NCBI GenBank assembly: GCA_001941225.1
Contig: MSHM01000040.1
Coordinates: 17,796 to 81,795, forward strand
Direction: 5' to 3'
DNA: 64,000 bases
DNA from: Oscillospiraceae bacterium Zagget12
Lineage (GTDB): Bacteria > Bacillota > Clostridia > UBA1381
Part shown: in pieces, positions 8,862 through 19,565 of the stretch
Position numbering within the stretch: position 1 is the stretch's first letter
Layout of the letters: every line of letters starts with the position of its first letter
Notes under the pieces: model-generated
The model's input: only the letters and a program-made list of their open reading frames with translations
Told to the model about the DNA's origin: nothing
Databases searched by the model: none
Program-made: the position numbers and the translations under genes

Positions 8862-10190
8862 ATGCTGACAAAACAGGATATTTTTGATTTGGTTGAAGAA
8901 GAGGACGTAAGGTTTATACGTCTGCAATTTACGGATATGCTCGGAGCTATGCGGAATATGGCAGTCACAACGTCAAAGCTTGAGGACGCGCTGAATAATT
9001 TGTGTATGTTTGACGGCTCGTCGATAAAGGGATTTGTAAGCGTTGAGGAAGGCGACCTTTATCTGCACCCCGACCTTGATACATTTTCGATTTTTCCGTG
9101 GAGACCGCATCAGGGCAAGGTTGCAAGGCTTATATGCGACGTGTACACGCCCGACGGCAGACGTTTGGAAAGCGACCCGAGATATATTCTGCAAAACGCC
9201 GTAAAAGAGGCGGAGGAAATGGGCTACAGCTTTGAAGTCGGACCCGAATGTGAGTTCTTTCTGTTTAATACGGACGAAAGAGGAAATCCCACCGTGGAGC
9301 CGCATGACAACGCGGGATATTTTGACCTTGCCCCGCTGGATAACGGCGAAAACTGCCGCCGTGAAATATGCCTTACCCTTGAGGAAATGGGATATAAGGT
9401 TGAGGCGTCGCACCACGAAATGGCGCCGGGACAGCACGAAATCACGTTCAGATATGACGACGCGCTAAAGACGGCGGACAGAATAGTAACCTTCAGAACG
9501 GTTGTAAAAACAATCGCGAAAAGGAACGGACTTCACGCCACGTTTATGCCAAAGCCTATGGCGGGCGTAAGCGGCAGCGGAATGCACCTCACAATGTCCC
9601 TAAAAAAGGACGGCAAAAATGTTTTCTATAATGAAAGCGACCCTGCAAAGCTTTCGGATACCGCGGCTAAATTTGCGGCGGGACTGCTTAAATATACGCC
9701 GGATATGGCGTGCTTTACCAATCCCACGGTAAACTCATATAAGCGTTTCACGCCCGGATATGAGGCGCCGTGCTATATATCGTGGTCGGAAAGCAACAGG
9801 AGTCTGCTTTTGAGAGTGCCGTCCGTTAAGGACGGTCAGGACGCGCGCATAGAGCTGCGCTCACCCGACCCGACGGCAAATCCGTATCTTGCGCTGGCGG
9901 CGTGCCTCAAAGCCGGACTTAGGGGCATAAAGGACAACGAACAGCTGCCGCCGAGCATAGATGTGAATATATACAGTCTTTCAGACAAGGAGAGAGAATC
10001 TCTGGGAATAAAGAGTCTTCCGATAAGTCTTAACGAGGCAATAAAAATTGCAAGAAAATCGGATTTTGTAAAAGAGCTTTTGGGAGAAAAATTCGCCGCA
10101 AGTTATTTTGAATCAAAAGAACAGGAATATGGAGAGTATCGTCAGACTATAAATCAATGGGAGATTGAAAAATATTTGATAGCTTATTAA
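8862..10190 (+). CDS. glnA: Glutamine synthetase, type I
   Basis: ATP-dependent ligation of ammonia to glutamate, the entry point of nitrogen assimilation; a cytoplasmic dodecamer. The product is 442 aa, the size of the short GSI-alpha form of Firmicutes. Visible signatures are MFDGSSIKGF near the N-terminus, GPECEFFLF with metal-binding glutamates, the ATP-site region KPMAGVSGSGMHLTMS, and RIELRSPDPTANPYLA with substrate-binding arginines. An upstream in-frame ATG at 8826 is rejected because AAAGGA is placed correctly for the ATG at 8862. Transcription is probably controlled by the attenuator just upstream, and the regulator gene follows 27 bp downstream. Confidence 0.95.
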   Translation: MLTKQDIFDLVEEEDVRFIRLQFTDMLGAMRNMAVTTSKLEDALNNLCMFDGSSIKGFVSVEEGDLYLHPDLDTFSIFPWRPHQGKVARLICDVYTPDGRRLESDPRYILQNAVKEAEEMGYSFEVGPECEFFLFNTDERGNPTVEPHDNAGYFDLAPLDNGENCRREICLTLEEMGYKVEASHHEMAPGQHEITFRYDDALKTADRIVTFRTVVKTIAKRNGLHATFMPKPMAGVSGSGMHLTMSLKKDGKNVFYNESDPAKLSDTAAKFAAGLLKYTPDMACFTNPTVNSYKRFTPGYEAPCYISWSESNRSLLLRVPSVKDGQDARIELRSPDPTANPYLALAACLKAGLRGIKDNEQLPPSIDVNIYSLSDKERESLGIKSLPISLNEAIKIARKSDFVKELLGEKFAASYFESKEQEYGEYRQTINQWEIEKYLIAY

Positions 10191-10217
10191 ATTTCCCGAT
10201 AAGGAGGGGGTCAGGCG

Positions 10218-10742
10218 GTGGAGCGAGTAGTACTGGCATTTTCAAAAGACGCAACGGCTGATAAAATAAAAATGATGCTTGACGGCAGCGGCTATGATGT
10301 TTATACGGTTTGCCACTCCAAGGCGGAATTGCTGCGTTCCATAGCGGATATTGACGAGGTGCTTGTAATTATGGGTTATAAGCTGCCCGACGGTGTCGCG
10401 GACGACGTTTTTGACGACCTGCGGGAGGGTCAAAAGCTGATGAGCATAGTCAAAGCCGACAGGCAAAACGAAATATATAATGAGGATATTTTCGTTGTTA
10501 CTCTTCCCGTAAACAGGCAGACTATGATAAATTCCATAGAAACCTTTGTCGGAATTATAGAACGCAGAAAGCACAGAGTAAAGCGGACGCCGGAGGAGGA
10601 GAAAATCATAAACGACGCGAAAGCGTATCTTATGGAAAACCATATGATGACCGAGGAGCAGGCGCATCGTTTTATACAAAAACGCAGTATGGACATAGGC
10701 GCCAAATTTATCGATACGGCAAGAGCGATATTAAATATTTAA
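10218..10742 (+). CDS. ANTAR-domain RNA-binding antiterminator with degenerate receiver domain
   Basis: A 174-aa protein of the AmiR/NasT/EutV type. Residues 1-115 have a CheY-like layout but lack the acidic pocket; the usual phospho-acceptor Asp is replaced by Gly53 (VIMGYKLPDG) and no receiver Lys is evident. Residues 120-172 are an ANTAR domain, a three-helix RNA-binding module with the typical AKAYLMENHMMTEEQA pattern. ANTAR proteins bind hexaloop hairpins and block terminators. It sits directly behind glnA, and both glnA and gltB leaders carry such hairpins, so it is the likely regulator of both. It starts at a GTG behind a strong AAGGAGGGGG. Without the Asp, control is probably by ligand or protein contact. 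Confidence 0.85.
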   Translation: MERVVLAFSKDATADKIKMMLDGSGYDVYTVCHSKAELLRSIADIDEVLVIMGYKLPDGVADDVFDDLREGQKLMSIVKADRQNEIYNEDIFVVTLPVNRQTMINSIETFVGIIERRKHRVKRTPEEEKIINDAKAYLMENHMMTEEQAHRFIQKRSMDIGAKFIDTARAILNI

Positions 10743-10772
10743 TACTTAATTTACGGAGGATAATATTAACAG

Positions 10773-11615
10773 ATGCAGACATTTAAATTTTCAAAAATGC
10801 ACGGAGCGGGAAACGATTATATATACGTAAACTGCTTTGAGGAAAAGGTTGAGGATATAAACGCCACAGCGAAGGCTGTCAGCGACAGGCATTTCGGAAT
10901 AGGCTCGGACGGACTTGTGCTTATATGCCCGTCGGACAAAGCGGATTTCAGAATGGATATGTATAACAGCGACGGCTCACAGGCGGAAATGTGCGGAAAC
11001 GCCACGCGGTGCGTGGGTAAGTACGTCTATGACAGAGGTCTTACGGACAAAACGCAAATTACGCTTGAAACGCTTGCGGGAATTAAGGTTCTCGACCTTA
11101 ACGTAAAGGACGGCGAGGTTGAAACGGTATGCGTGAATATGGGAAGTCCGGAGCTTATTCCGAAAAATATTCCCATCGATTCCGAGCTTGACCGTTTTAT
11201 AAGCGAGGACGTGGAGGTTCAAGGCAAAACGTACAAGGTAACGGGCGTGTCGATGGGAAATCCGCACGCGGTCACGTTTATCGACGATACCGACAGTCTT
11301 GAGATAGAAAAGCTCGGTCCCGACTTTGAAACGCATAAGCTGTTTCCGAGAAAAATCAATACCGAGTTCGCCCAAATTGTTGACAGAAAGACAATAAAAA
11401 TGCGCGTATGGGAAAGAGGAGCGGGCGAAACGCTTGCCTGCGGTACCGGCGCCTGCGCGACGCTTGTCGCGGCGAGCCTGAATAATCTTACCGACGACGA
11501 GGCGGATATTGTACTTCTCGGCGGAACACTTCACATACGCTGGGACAAGACCGAAAACAAGGTATATATGACCGGTCCGGCAAAGTTTGTGTTTGACGGA
11601 GTAATAACACTGTAA
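10773..11615 (+). CDS. dapF: Diaminopimelate epimerase
   Basis: Interconverts LL- and meso-diaminopimelate by a two-cysteine, cofactor-free mechanism. The product is 280 aa. The catalytic pair is Cys74 in MCGNATRC and Cys223 in ACGTGACA, and the N-terminal GAGNDYIYV motif is present. A GGAGGA box precedes the ATG by about 11 bp. It stands next to dapL, the preceding step, and supplies meso-DAP for MurE, encoded 40 kb downstream, and for lysine. Its position behind glnA and the ANTAR gene, with a 30-bp gap, suggests it is cotranscribed with the nitrogen genes. Confidence 0.95.
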   Translation: MQTFKFSKMHGAGNDYIYVNCFEEKVEDINATAKAVSDRHFGIGSDGLVLICPSDKADFRMDMYNSDGSQAEMCGNATRCVGKYVYDRGLTDKTQITLETLAGIKVLDLNVKDGEVETVCVNMGSPELIPKNIPIDSELDRFISEDVEVQGKTYKVTGVSMGNPHAVTFIDDTDSLEIEKLGPDFETHKLFPRKINTEFAQIVDRKTIKMRVWERGAGETLACGTGACATLVAASLNNLTDDEADIVLLGGTLHIRWDKTENKVYMTGPAKFVFDGVITL

Positions 11616-11641
11616 ATTATATTTGAAAGGATAAATGAAAA

Positions 11642-12853
11642 ATGGCAAAAATTAACGACAATTATTTAAAGCTGCCGGGAAGTTATCTGTTCTCGACAAT
11701 CGCTAAAAAGGTTGCCGCGTATTCGGCGGCAAATCCCGATAAGAAAGTTATAAAAATGGGTATCGGCGATGTTACAAAGCCGCTTGCGCCCGCCGTTATC
11801 GAGGCTATGCACAAGGCGGTTGACGAAATGGGCACCGCGGAGGGATTTCGCGGCTACGGACCCGAGCAGGGCTATGACTTTTTAAGGGAAAAAATAGTTG
11901 AAAAGGATTATAAGGCAAGGGGCATAGATATTGCCGCCGATGAAATATTCGTTTCCGACGGCGCAAAGTCAGACTGCGGAAATATCGGCGATATTTTCTC
12001 CGTTGATAATAAGGTAGCCGTATGCGACCCCGTATATCCCGTGTATGTTGACACAAACGCGATGGCGGGCAGAGCCGGCGACTTCATAGGCGAGCGTTGG
12101 TCAAATCTGTATTATATGCCCTGCACCGAGGAGAACGGCTTTATGCCGCAGCTCCCGACGGAAAAGGTCGATATGATTTATCTTTGCTTTCCCAATAACC
12201 CGACGGGCGTAAGCGCCACAAGGGAACAGCTTAAGCCGTGGGTAGACTACGCTAAGGAAAACGGCGCGGTTATCCTTTACGACAGCGCGTATGAGGCGTT
12301 TATAACAAATCCCGACGTGCCTCACAGTATATACGAAATCGAGGGCGCGAAAGAGGTTGCCATTGAATTCCGCAGCTTTTCAAAGACTGCCGGATTTACC
12401 GGTACAAGATGCGCTTACACGGTGGTGCCGCACGAATTAAAGCTTGACGGGGTTGAGCTTAACGGTCTTTGGAACAGACGTCAATGCACAAAGTTCAACG
12501 GCGTGCCGTATATAATTCAAAAGGCTGCGGCGGCTGTTTATTCCGACGAGGGCTATAAGCAGACAAGGGACGCTATTGCGTATTATCTTGAAAACGCGAA
12601 GATTATCCGCGAGGCGCTCACGGAGGCGGGACTCAGCGTGTACGGCGGCGAAAACGCTCCGTATATCTGGGCAAAAACGCCGAACGGTATGAAGTCTTGG
12701 GATTTCTTTGATAAATTGCTTGAGGAGGCAAATGTGGTAACAACTCCCGGCGCGGGATTCGGACCGAGCGGAGAGGGATATATAAGACTGACAGCGTTCT
12801 CTACTAAGGAAAATACCATAAAAGCAATGGAAAAAATTAAAGCAATTTTGTAA
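11642..12853 (+). CDS. dapL: LL-diaminopimelate aminotransferase
   Basis: PLP-dependent fold-type I aminotransferase that converts tetrahydrodipicolinate to LL-diaminopimelate in one step using glutamate as amino donor. This route is found in plants, chlamydiae and many Clostridia and bypasses the succinylase and acetylase branches. The product is 403 aa. Recognised features are the N-terminal [29 protein letters not shown] and the Schiff-base lysine region [19 protein letters not shown] lies about 11 bp before the ATG. It is paired with dapF, 26 bp upstream. Confidence 0.95.
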   Translation: MAKINDNYLKLPGSYLFSTIAKKVAAYSAANPDKKVIKMGIGDVTKPLAPAVIEAMHKAVDEMGTAEGFRGYGPEQGYDFLREKIVEKDYKARGIDIAADEIFVSDGAKSDCGNIGDIFSVDNKVAVCDPVYPVYVDTNAMAGRAGDFIGERWSNLYYMPCTEENGFMPQLPTEKVDMIYLCFPNNPTGVSATREQLKPWVDYAKENGAVILYDSAYEAFITNPDVPHSIYEIEGAKEVAIEFRSFSKTAGFTGTRCAYTVVPHELKLDGVELNGLWNRRQCTKFNGVPYIIQKAAAAVYSDEGYKQTRDAIAYYLENAKIIREALTEAGLSVYGGENAPYIWAKTPNGMKSWDFFDKLLEEANVVTTPGAGFGPSGEGYIRLTAFSTKENTIKAMEKIKAIL

Positions 12854-12862
12854 AATATACAG

Positions 12863-12891
12863 TAGACAAAACCGAAAATATATGTTATACT
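12863..12891 (+). promoter_or_regulatory. Promoter of gltBD
   Basis: TAGACA (12863-12868), a 17-bp spacer and TATACT (12886-12891) with a TG one base ahead (12883-12884) form an extended -10 promoter. Transcription should start near 12898, leaving a leader of about 320 nt before gltB. Confidence 0.75.
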
Positions 12892-12924
12892 ATGTTTTAG
12901 CGTAAGATAACAAAATATTTTCGG

Positions 12925-12993
12925 CGAAACAAGGGCGTTTCGGTTGGTACATATTCTCTTTTTGGATATATGTGCTAATTGGAGCGCCTTTTT
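12925..12993 (+). promoter_or_regulatory. gltB leader: ANTAR-type antiterminator overlapping a long terminator
   Basis: The first hairpin (12925-12942) is CGAAAC / hexaloop AAGGGC / GUUUCG, a perfect 6-bp stem with A at loop position 1 and G at position 4. It shares 12934-12942 with a 21-bp hairpin (12934-12954 pairing with 12968-12988) followed by UUUUU, an intrinsic terminator. Both the loop plus 3' arm (CAARGGYGUUUC) and the terminator 3' arm plus U-tract (GGAGCGCCUUUUU) match the glnA leader. The 5' antiterminator arms differ in sequence yet both pair with GUUUC, which supports selection on structure. Binding by the ANTAR protein encoded at 10218 would allow read-through into gltBD. Confidence 0.7.
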
Positions 12994-13021
12994 GGTTATA
13001 ACGTGAAAAATAAACTGCGCG

Positions 13022-13078
13022 GTAAGTTGCTATGCAACTTAGCCCAAAGGGCTTGACTGCAAAGCAGTCAACACTTAC
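13022..13078. repeat. Three-hairpin palindromic element in the gltB leader
   Basis: Three perfect hairpins stand back to back: TAAGTTGC-TAT-GCAACTTA (13023-13041), AGCCC-AAA-GGGCT (13041-13053) and TTGACTGC-AAA-GCAGTCAA (13053-13071). The unit is bracketed by the inverted repeat GTAAGT (13022-13027) / ACTTAC (13073-13078). This compact structure of triloop hairpins resembles small dispersed extragenic palindromes; only one full copy is in the window. The rest of the 12854-13216 gap holds the promoter, the attenuator and a further GCCGCC-GCGA-GGCGGC hairpin near 13164-13179. Confidence 0.6.
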
Positions 13079-13216
13079 TATTATTCAAGACTAGGAGTAT
13101 ATTTATACGCCGTCGTCTTTCATAACAGCAATCTGCTTGTTTCTTTTCCGCGTTATGATTTGTGCCGCCGCGAGGCGGCGGAATGGCGATTAAAATGAGT
13201 GAAAGGATTGAAGGAA

Positions 13217-16200
13217 ATGGAGTACAACGGATTACCTGAGAAACAGGGTCTTTATGACCCGCAATTTGAGCATGATGCCTGCGGTATAGGCTTTATCGCC
13301 AATATTAAGGGTAAAACCTCCCATGACATTATAAATCAGGCTATTCAGATTTTAAAAAATCTCGCGCACCGCGGCGGTGTCGGCAGTGAGCCGGATACGG
13401 GTGACGGCGCGGGTATTCTTATTCAGATGCCTCATACCTTTATGGAAAAGGTATGTAAAAATGAGGACATTAAGCTCCCGAAAAAGGGCGATTACGGCGT
13501 AGGTATGCTGTTTTTGTCGCCGGACGAGGATACAAGAGCCGAGAGCCTTAAAAAGCTGACCGCGATTATAGACGGCGAGGGTCAAAAGCTTTTGGGAATA
13601 AGAGAGGTTCCCGTTTACGAGGTATGTATCGGCAACAGCGCCCGCGAGGCAATGCCGCATATCGTTCAGGTATTTATCGGCAAAGGCTCGGACAGCCTTG
13701 ACGCGGACTCCTTTGAGAGAAAGCTGTATATAATAGGAAAGATAGCGGAAAAGGAGATAAGAAAGAGCGGAATCGATAATTATTTCTATTTCGCGTCGTT
13801 GTCCGCGAGAACGCTTGTTTATAAGGGTATGCTTACGCCCGATCAGGTAAATGAATTTTACCTTGACCTAAAGGACGTTGATATGAAAACCGCAATCGCG
13901 CTTGTTCATTCGCGTTTTTCAACCAACACGTTCCCGTCGTGGGAGAGAGCACACCCGAACAGATATATTATTCATAACGGCGAAATCAACACGATACGCG
14001 GCAATGAAAACTGGGTTAAGGCAAGGGAAAGAATGTTTGCCACACCCGAATTTGAGGGCGATATGGATAAAATTCTGCCCGTTATCAATGAGGACGGCTC
14101 AGACTCCGCAATGCTCGACAATTATCTTCAATTCCTGCACCTGTCGGGATTTTCTCTGCCGAGAGCGGTTATGATGACCATTCCGGAGCCGTGGGAAAAC
14201 AATAAGGATATGGATCCCGCTCTGAAGTCGTTTTACGAGTATCATTCCTGTATCACGGAGCCGTGGGACGGCCCCGCCGCGGTCGCATTCACGGACGGAC
14301 GTCTTGTCGGCGCGACTCTTGACAGGAACGGTTTAAGACCGGCGCGTTACTACGTCACTTCTGACGATATGATTATTCTTTCGTCGGAGGTCGGTGTTAC
14401 CGACATCGACAACGCGAAAATTATAAAGAAAGAGCGTCTGCACCCGGGTAAGATGCTCCTTATCGACACGGAACAGGGCAAGATTATTTCCGACGAGGAG
14501 ATAAAGAAAGAGGAGGCACTCCATAAGCCGTATGCGGAATGGGTAAAAAAGACGCTTGTAGAGCTTGACGACCTCCCCGCGGACACCGGAAAAACGGGCG
14601 ACACCTGGCACGACCTTGTGCGCCGTCTTAAGGATAACGCAAAGGGCAATGTGAACGAGCATCTTCTATTGAAGAATTTCATCGTTCTTGAAAATATGTT
14701 TGTGAACCGCGAAAACAGCGAGGATACACTTCCGCTTTTGACGCGCCAAAAGGCGTTCGGATATACCTGGGAGGATATAAACACAACAATTAAAGCGATA
14801 GTTGAAAAGGCTGACGACCCAATCGGCGCAATGGGTACGGATATACCTCTTGCGGTGCTTTCGGAAAAACCGCAGCTTTTGTATAACTACTTCAAGCAGC
14901 TTTTCGCGCAGGTAACGAATCCGCCTATCGACGCAATCCGCGAGCAGATTGTAACCTCAACCTACACGCTTTTCGGCTGCGAGCAGAATTTGCTTACATC
15001 ATCGGAGCTTAACTGCCGTAAGGTAAGAGCACTCAGTCCGATACTGACGAACGAGGAGCTTAAAAAGCTGAGAAATATCAACCTTGAGGGATTTAAGTCA
15101 ATCACAATTCCGTCGCTCTTTAACAAAAACCAGGAGAACGATATGGAAACGGCTATGGAAACAATCTTCGAGGCGGCGGACATAGCTATTGAAAACGGAT
15201 ATAATATAATAATACTTTCCGATAAGGGTATAGACAAGGATAAAGCACCGATTCCGGCATTGCTTGTGGCATCGGGACTGCATCATCACCTTATAAGGCG
15301 CGGCACAAGAATGAAGGTTTCAATCGTTCTTGAATCGGGCGAGCCGAGAGAGGTACATCATTTCGCCTGCCTCATCGGCTACGGCGTAAACGGCGTGAAC
15401 CCGTATATGGCATATGAGGCTATAGAGGAGCTTGTCAATGATAAGCTTGTGGAGTACAGCTATGAGGAGGGTGTAAAGCGTTTCAATAAGGCTTGCACCA
15501 AGGGCATAGTAAAGGTTATGTCTAAAATGGGTATTTCAACAATTCAGTCGTACCAGGGCGCGCAGATATTCGAGGCGCTCGGCATAGCGCAGAGCGTTGT
15601 TGAGAAGTACTTCACGGGCACAACCACCAGAATAGGCGGTATCGGTCTTGAGCATATTCAAAAAGAGGTGCTTTTGCGCCACGCAGAGGCATTTGATAAG
15701 GTAAGCGGCAAAAAGGCGCTTAAAACAGGCGGCGAGTACAAGTGGAGAGCAAAGGGCGAATATCATATGTTTAACCCCGAGTCAATCTACAAGCTGCAAA
15801 TGGCGTGCCGCACAGGCAATTATAAGCTGTATAAGGAATACGCCAAGGAAATGGACGAACACCAGCAGCACCAGTGCACAATCCGCGGTATGCTTGATAT
15901 AAAGACGATAGATAAGCCGATTGCCATAGATAAGGTTGAGAGCGTGGAAAGCATCGTAAAGCGTTTCAAAACGGGCGCGATGTCATACGGCTCGATTTCG
16001 CAGGAGGCTCACGAGTGCCTCGCGGTCGCTATGAACAGGCTCGGCGGTAAGTCGAACAGCGGCGAGGGCGGCGAAAATCCGGAGAGATACATTCTTGACG
16101 AAAACGGCGACAGCCGCTCGAGCGCGATTAAGCAGGTCGCGTCGGGACGTTTCGGCGTTCATATTCATTACCTTCAGAATGCAAAGGAAATTCAGATAAA

Positions 16201-17914
16201 AATGGCGCAGGGCGCAAAGCCGGGCGAGGGCGGACATTTGCCGGGCGGCAAGGTGTACCCGTGGATTGCAAAGGCAAGACATTCAACGCCGGGCGTGGGA
16301 CTTATCTCACCTCCGCCGCACCATGACATATACTCAATCGAGGATTTGGCTCAGCTTATCCACGACCTCAAAAACGCGAACCGCAACGCGAGAGTTACCG
16401 TAAAGCTCGTTTCCGAGGCGGGCGTCGGCACAATCGCCGTCGGCGTTGCAAAGGGCAGAGCTGACGTTATCCTTGTATCGGGCTATGACGGCGGTACGGG
16501 CGCGGCTCCGAGAACCAGCGTTCGCCACGCGGGACTGCCGTGGGAGCTTGGCGTTGCCGAAACGCATCAGGCGCTTTTGATGAATAATCTCCGTAACAGA
16601 GTTGTTATAGAAACGGACGGTAAGCTTTTGACCGGACGCGATGTCGCGGTCGCGGCGCTTTTGGGCGCGGAGGAATTCGGCTTTGCCACGGGTCCGCTGA
16701 TTTCGATAGGCTGCGTAATGATGAGAGTATGTAACCTTGATACCTGTCCCGTCGGCGTTGCCACGCAGAATCCGAAACTCAGAAAGCGTTTCTGCGGCAG
16801 ACCGGAATACGTTGAAAACTTTATGCGCTTTATCGCTCAGGATTTGAGAGAGTGGATGGCAAAAATCGGCGTAAAAACGGTTGACGAGATGATAGGACAC
16901 GTTGAAAGACTGAGCCAAAAAACAATCGAGGATAACTGGAAAGCGAAAGAGGTTGACCTGTCGTCACTTCTGTACCAGCCGAAAATCTGTTCGAACGATT
17001 ATGAGAGATACCATAACGTGATGCAGGATCACGAGCTTTATAAAACTCTCGATATGAACACATTGCTTAAGCTTTGCGAGCCGGCTATAAGAGGCGGCAA
17101 GAAGATTGAGGCAAAGCTTGAAATAACAAATATAAACCGTGTAACGGGCACAATACTCTCCTCGGAAATCGCGAGAGAGCACGGCGAAGAGGGACTTCCG
17201 GAGGACAGCATAAAGCTTTGCTTTGTGGGCAGCGCGGGACAGAGTTTCGGCGCGTTCCTTGCTCCGGGCGTCACAATGAGGCTTGAGGGCGACAGCAACG
17301 ACTATATCGGAAAGGGACTGTCGGGCGGCAAGATTGTCATTGTTCCTCCGTCGGACGCCGTATTCAATCCGAGCGAAAACGTCATCATAGGCAACGTGGC
17401 GTTCTACGGCGCGATAAAGGGCGAGGCGTATATACGCGGCACCGCGGGTGAGCGTTTCTGCGTAAGAAACTCCGGTATGACGGCGGTTGTCGAGGGCATC
17501 GGCGACCACGGCTGCGAGTATATGACCGGCGGCTGCGTCGCGGTAATCGGCAAAACCGGCAGAAACTTTGCCGCGGGTATGTCGGGCGGTATCGCGTATG
17601 TCTACGATAAGGACGGAAACCTTGAGCGCAGCTGCAACAAGGAGCTTGTATCCCTTGAGGGTATGGAGGATAAGGACGCGGCAAGGCTGAAGGAAATGCT
17701 TGAAAAGCATTTTGAATACACCGCGAGCGACGTTGCGGAGAATATCCTAAACAACTGGGACAGCGAGCTGGGCAGCTTTGTAAAGGTAATTCCGAATGAC
17801 TATAAAAAGGTTATAACCGTTCTTGAAGAGGAATTGGAAAAGGGAACGGACAGAGATGAGGCAATGCTGATAGCATTTGAAAATGTAACAGGTAAAAAGG
17901 TAGAGGTAGCGTAA
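13217..17914 (+). CDS. gltB: Glutamate synthase, large (alpha) subunit
   Basis: Transfers the amide of glutamine to 2-oxoglutarate, completing the GS-GOGAT cycle with glnA. The product is 1565 aa. It opens with a short propeptide ending before Cys22 (HDACGIGF), the N-terminal nucleophile of the class II glutaminase domain after processing. The central domain, the FMN-binding synthase domain with [10 protein letters not shown] and [15 protein letters not shown], the 3Fe-4S cysteines ([17 protein letters not shown]) and the C-terminal beta-helix (GGKIVIVPP and the G-rich repeats after it) follow in normal order. AAAGGA (13202-13207) fits the ATG at 13217 rather than the GTG at 13199. gltD follows 14 bp later. 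Confidence 0.96.
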   Translation: MEYNGLPEKQGLYDPQFEHDACGIGFIANIKGKTSHDIINQAIQILKNLAHRGGVGSEPDTGDGAGILIQMPHTFMEKVCKNEDIKLPKKGDYGVGMLFLSPDEDTRAESLKKLTAIIDGEGQKLLGIREVPVYEVCIGNSAREAMPHIVQVFIGKGSDSLDADSFERKLYIIGKIAEKEIRKSGIDNYFYFASLSARTLVYKGMLTPDQVNEFYLDLKDVDMKTAIALVHSRFSTNTFPSWERAHPNRYIIHNGEINTIRGNENWVKARERMFATPEFEGDMDKILPVINEDGSDSAMLDNYLQFLHLSGFSLPRAVMMTIPEPWENNKDMDPALKSFYEYHSCITEPWDGPAAVAFTDGRLVGATLDRNGLRPARYYVTSDDMIILSSEVGVTDIDNAKIIKKERLHPGKMLLIDTEQGKIISDEEIKKEEALHKPYAEWVKKTLVELDDLPADTGKTGDTWHDLVRRLKDNAKGNVNEHLLLKNFIVLENMFVNRENSEDTLPLLTRQKAFGYTWEDINTTIKAIVEKADDPIGAMGTDIPLAVLSEKPQLLYNYFKQLFAQVTNPPIDAIREQIVTSTYTLFGCEQNLLTSSELNCRKVRALSPILTNEELKKLRNINLEGFKSITIPSLFNKNQENDMETAMETIFEAADIAIENGYNIIILSDKGIDKDKAPIPALLVASGLHHHLIRRGTRMKVSIVLESGEPREVHHFACLIGYGVNGVNPYMAYEAIEELVNDKLVEYSYEEGVKRFNKACTKGIVKVMSKMGISTIQSYQGAQIFEALGIAQSVVEKYFTGTTTRIGGIGLEHIQKEVLLRHAEAFDKVSGKKALKTGGEYKWRAKGEYHMFNPESIYKLQMACRTGNYKLYKEYAKEMDEHQQHQCTIRGMLDIKTIDKPIAIDKVESVESIVKRFKTGAMSYGSISQEAHECLAVAMNRLGGKSNSGEGGENPERYILDENGDSRSSAIKQVASGRFGVHIHYLQNAKEIQIKMAQGAKPGEGGHLPGGKVYPWIAKARHSTPGVGLISPPPHHDIYSIEDLAQLIHDLKNANRNARVTVKLVSEAGVGTIAVGVAKGRADVILVSGYDGGTGAAPRTSVRHAGLPWELGVAETHQALLMNNLRNRVVIETDGKLLTGRDVAVAALLGAEEFGFATGPLISIGCVMMRVCNLDTCPVGVATQNPKLRKRFCGRPEYVENFMRFIAQDLREWMAKIGVKTVDEMIGHVERLSQKTIEDNWKAKEVDLSSLLYQPKICSNDYERYHNVMQDHELYKTLDMNTLLKLCEPAIRGGKKIEAKLEITNINRVTGTILSSEIAREHGEEGLPEDSIKLCFVGSAGQSFGAFLAPGVTMRLEGDSNDYIGKGLSGGKIVIVPPSDAVFNPSENVIIGNVAFYGAIKGEAYIRGTAGERFCVRNSGMTAVVEGIGDHGCEYMTGGCVAVIGKTGRNFAAGMSGGIAYVYDKDGNLERSCNKELVSLEGMEDKDAARLKEMLEKHFEYTASDVAENILNNWDSELGSFVKVIPNDYKKVITVLEEELEKGTDRDEAMLIAFENVTGKKVEVA

Positions 17915-17928
17915 GGAGGATTGTAACA

Positions 17929-19383
17929 ATGGGAAAACCAACAGGATTTTTAGAATATAAAAGACAACTTCCCGAGGACAGACCTCCGAAGGAAAGAATG
18001 AAGGACTGGGACGAGTTCCATACGCATTTCGACCTGAAAACCCTACAACTTCAGGGCGCGAGATGTATGGACTGCGGAGTGCCGTTCTGTCATACGGGTA
18101 AGCAGATTGGAAGAACATCTATAGGCTGTCCTTTGAATAATCTTATTCCGGAGTGGAATGATTTGGTGTACAGAGGCGATATGGACGAGGCATACAGACG
18201 TCTTTCGCTCACAAACAACTTTCCGGAATTTACGGGCAGAGTTTGTCCGGCGTTATGCGAGGGCTCATGCACGCTTGGTATGCACGACCCCGCGGTGACT
18301 ATAAAGAATATCGAGTGTCACATTATAGATACTATGTTCGAGGAGGGCAAGGTAAAGCCGAGAATACCCGAAAAATCGACCGAAAAGCGTGTCGCGGTAG
18401 TCGGCAGCGGACCGGCGGGACTTGCGTGCGCCGACCAGCTCAATCAGATGGGACACAGAGTAACCGTGTTTGAGAGGGCCGACAGAGCCGGCGGACTGCT
18501 TATGTACGGTATTCCGAATATGAAACTTGACAAAAGGGTTGTACAACGCAGAGTTGAGCTTATGGAAAAAGAGGGAGTTACCTTTAAACTGAACACGGAA
18601 ATCGGCAAGAATTATCCGGCTGTAAAGCTGGTAAACGAGTTTGACGCGGTTGTGCTTTGCTGCGGCTCCACAAAGCCGAGAGCGCTTACCGTTGAGGGCG
18701 CGGACTTAAAGGGTGTGCATTACGCGGTGGATTTCCTCAAGGCGAATACAAAGAGCCTGCTTGACTCAAACCTTGAGGACAGAATGTATATCAATGCCGA
18801 GGGCAAGAATGTCATTGTTGTCGGCGGCGGCGATACGGGTACCGACTGCGTCGGCACGTCTATAAGACACGGCTGCAACAGCGTTACTCAGCTTGAAATA
18901 ATGCCGGAGCTTTCCGAGGAAAGACTTCCGAGCAATCCCTGGCCCGAATGGCCGAGAGTTAAAAAGACCGATTACGGTCAGGAGGAGGCAATCGAGCTTT
19001 ACGGACATGACCCGAGAGAATACCTTACCACGGTCACGAAAATCGAGGGTGACGAAAAGGGCAGAGTTAAGGCTGTTCATACGGTAGAGGTTGATTGGTC
19101 CACGGGCTCGCCCGTTCCTGTAAAGGGCACGGAAAAGGTAAGACCATGCGAGCTTGTTCTTATAGCAATGGGATTTTTGGGACCCGAGCAGGAGCTTTTA
19201 AACCAGCTTACGCTTGACACCGACGCGAGAAGTAATATTCACGCGAGCGAGGACGATTATAAAACAAGCCTCAGAGGCGTATTTGCGGCGGGCGACTGCC
19301 GCAGAGGTCAAAGCCTTGTTGTATGGGCAATTCGCGAGGGACGCCGCGCGGCTGACGCGGTTGACGAATTCCTGATGAAGTAA
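17929..19383 (+). CDS. gltD: Glutamate synthase, small (beta) subunit
   Basis: FAD-containing NAD(P)H-oxidising partner of GltB that feeds electrons through iron-sulfur clusters. The product is 484 aa. N-terminal cysteines ([24 protein letters not shown]) are ligands for two 4Fe-4S clusters. [15 protein letters not shown] is the FAD dinucleotide fold and [16 protein letters not shown] the NADPH fold. AAGGAGG stands 10 bp ahead of the ATG. It shares the gltB promoter and attenuator and ends at a clear terminator. Confidence 0.96.
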   Translation: MGKPTGFLEYKRQLPEDRPPKERMKDWDEFHTHFDLKTLQLQGARCMDCGVPFCHTGKQIGRTSIGCPLNNLIPEWNDLVYRGDMDEAYRRLSLTNNFPEFTGRVCPALCEGSCTLGMHDPAVTIKNIECHIIDTMFEEGKVKPRIPEKSTEKRVAVVGSGPAGLACADQLNQMGHRVTVFERADRAGGLLMYGIPNMKLDKRVVQRRVELMEKEGVTFKLNTEIGKNYPAVKLVNEFDAVVLCCGSTKPRALTVEGADLKGVHYAVDFLKANTKSLLDSNLEDRMYINAEGKNVIVVGGGDTGTDCVGTSIRHGCNSVTQLEIMPELSEERLPSNPWPEWPRVKKTDYGQEEAIELYGHDPREYLTTVTKIEGDEKGRVKAVHTVEVDWSTGSPVPVKGTEKVRPCELVLIAMGFLGPEQELLNQLTLDTDARSNIHASEDDYKTSLRGVFAAGDCRRGQSLVVWAIREGRRAADAVDEFLMK

Positions 19384-19424
19384 ACAGAGATAAACCGCAA
19401 GTAAGTTTGCCGTTAATATGAGAG

Positions 19425-19449
19425 CCTGCCGCAAAGCGGCAGGTTTTTT
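19425..19449 (+). terminator. Intrinsic terminator of gltBD
   Basis: CCTGCCGC-AAA-GCGGCAGG followed by TTTTTT: an 8-bp GC-rich stem and U-tract 42 bp after the gltD stop. Confidence 0.9.
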
Positions 19450-19498
19450 GTGCGAAAGAATAACACTTAAAAAGATTTGCTTTTATTTTTTAAAGATA

Positions 19499-19528
19499 TG
19501 GACAAAAAGTCCGTAAAAGGTGTATAAT
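19499..19528 (+). promoter_or_regulatory. Promoter of the radC-like gene
   Basis: TGGACA (19499-19504), an 18-bp spacer and a perfect TATAAT (19523-19528), 37 bp before the GTG start. Confidence 0.6.
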
Positions 19529-19565
19529 ATGCTATGAGGAACAAAAACGGTGGTGAGGGTTAAAA

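Noticed and set aside
12895..12910. Possible first (P1) ANTAR hairpin with hexaloop AGCGUA in the gltB leader
   Set aside because: The loop has A1 and G4, but the stem has only three pairs before mismatches, and its 5' arm would lie at or before the predicted transcription start.
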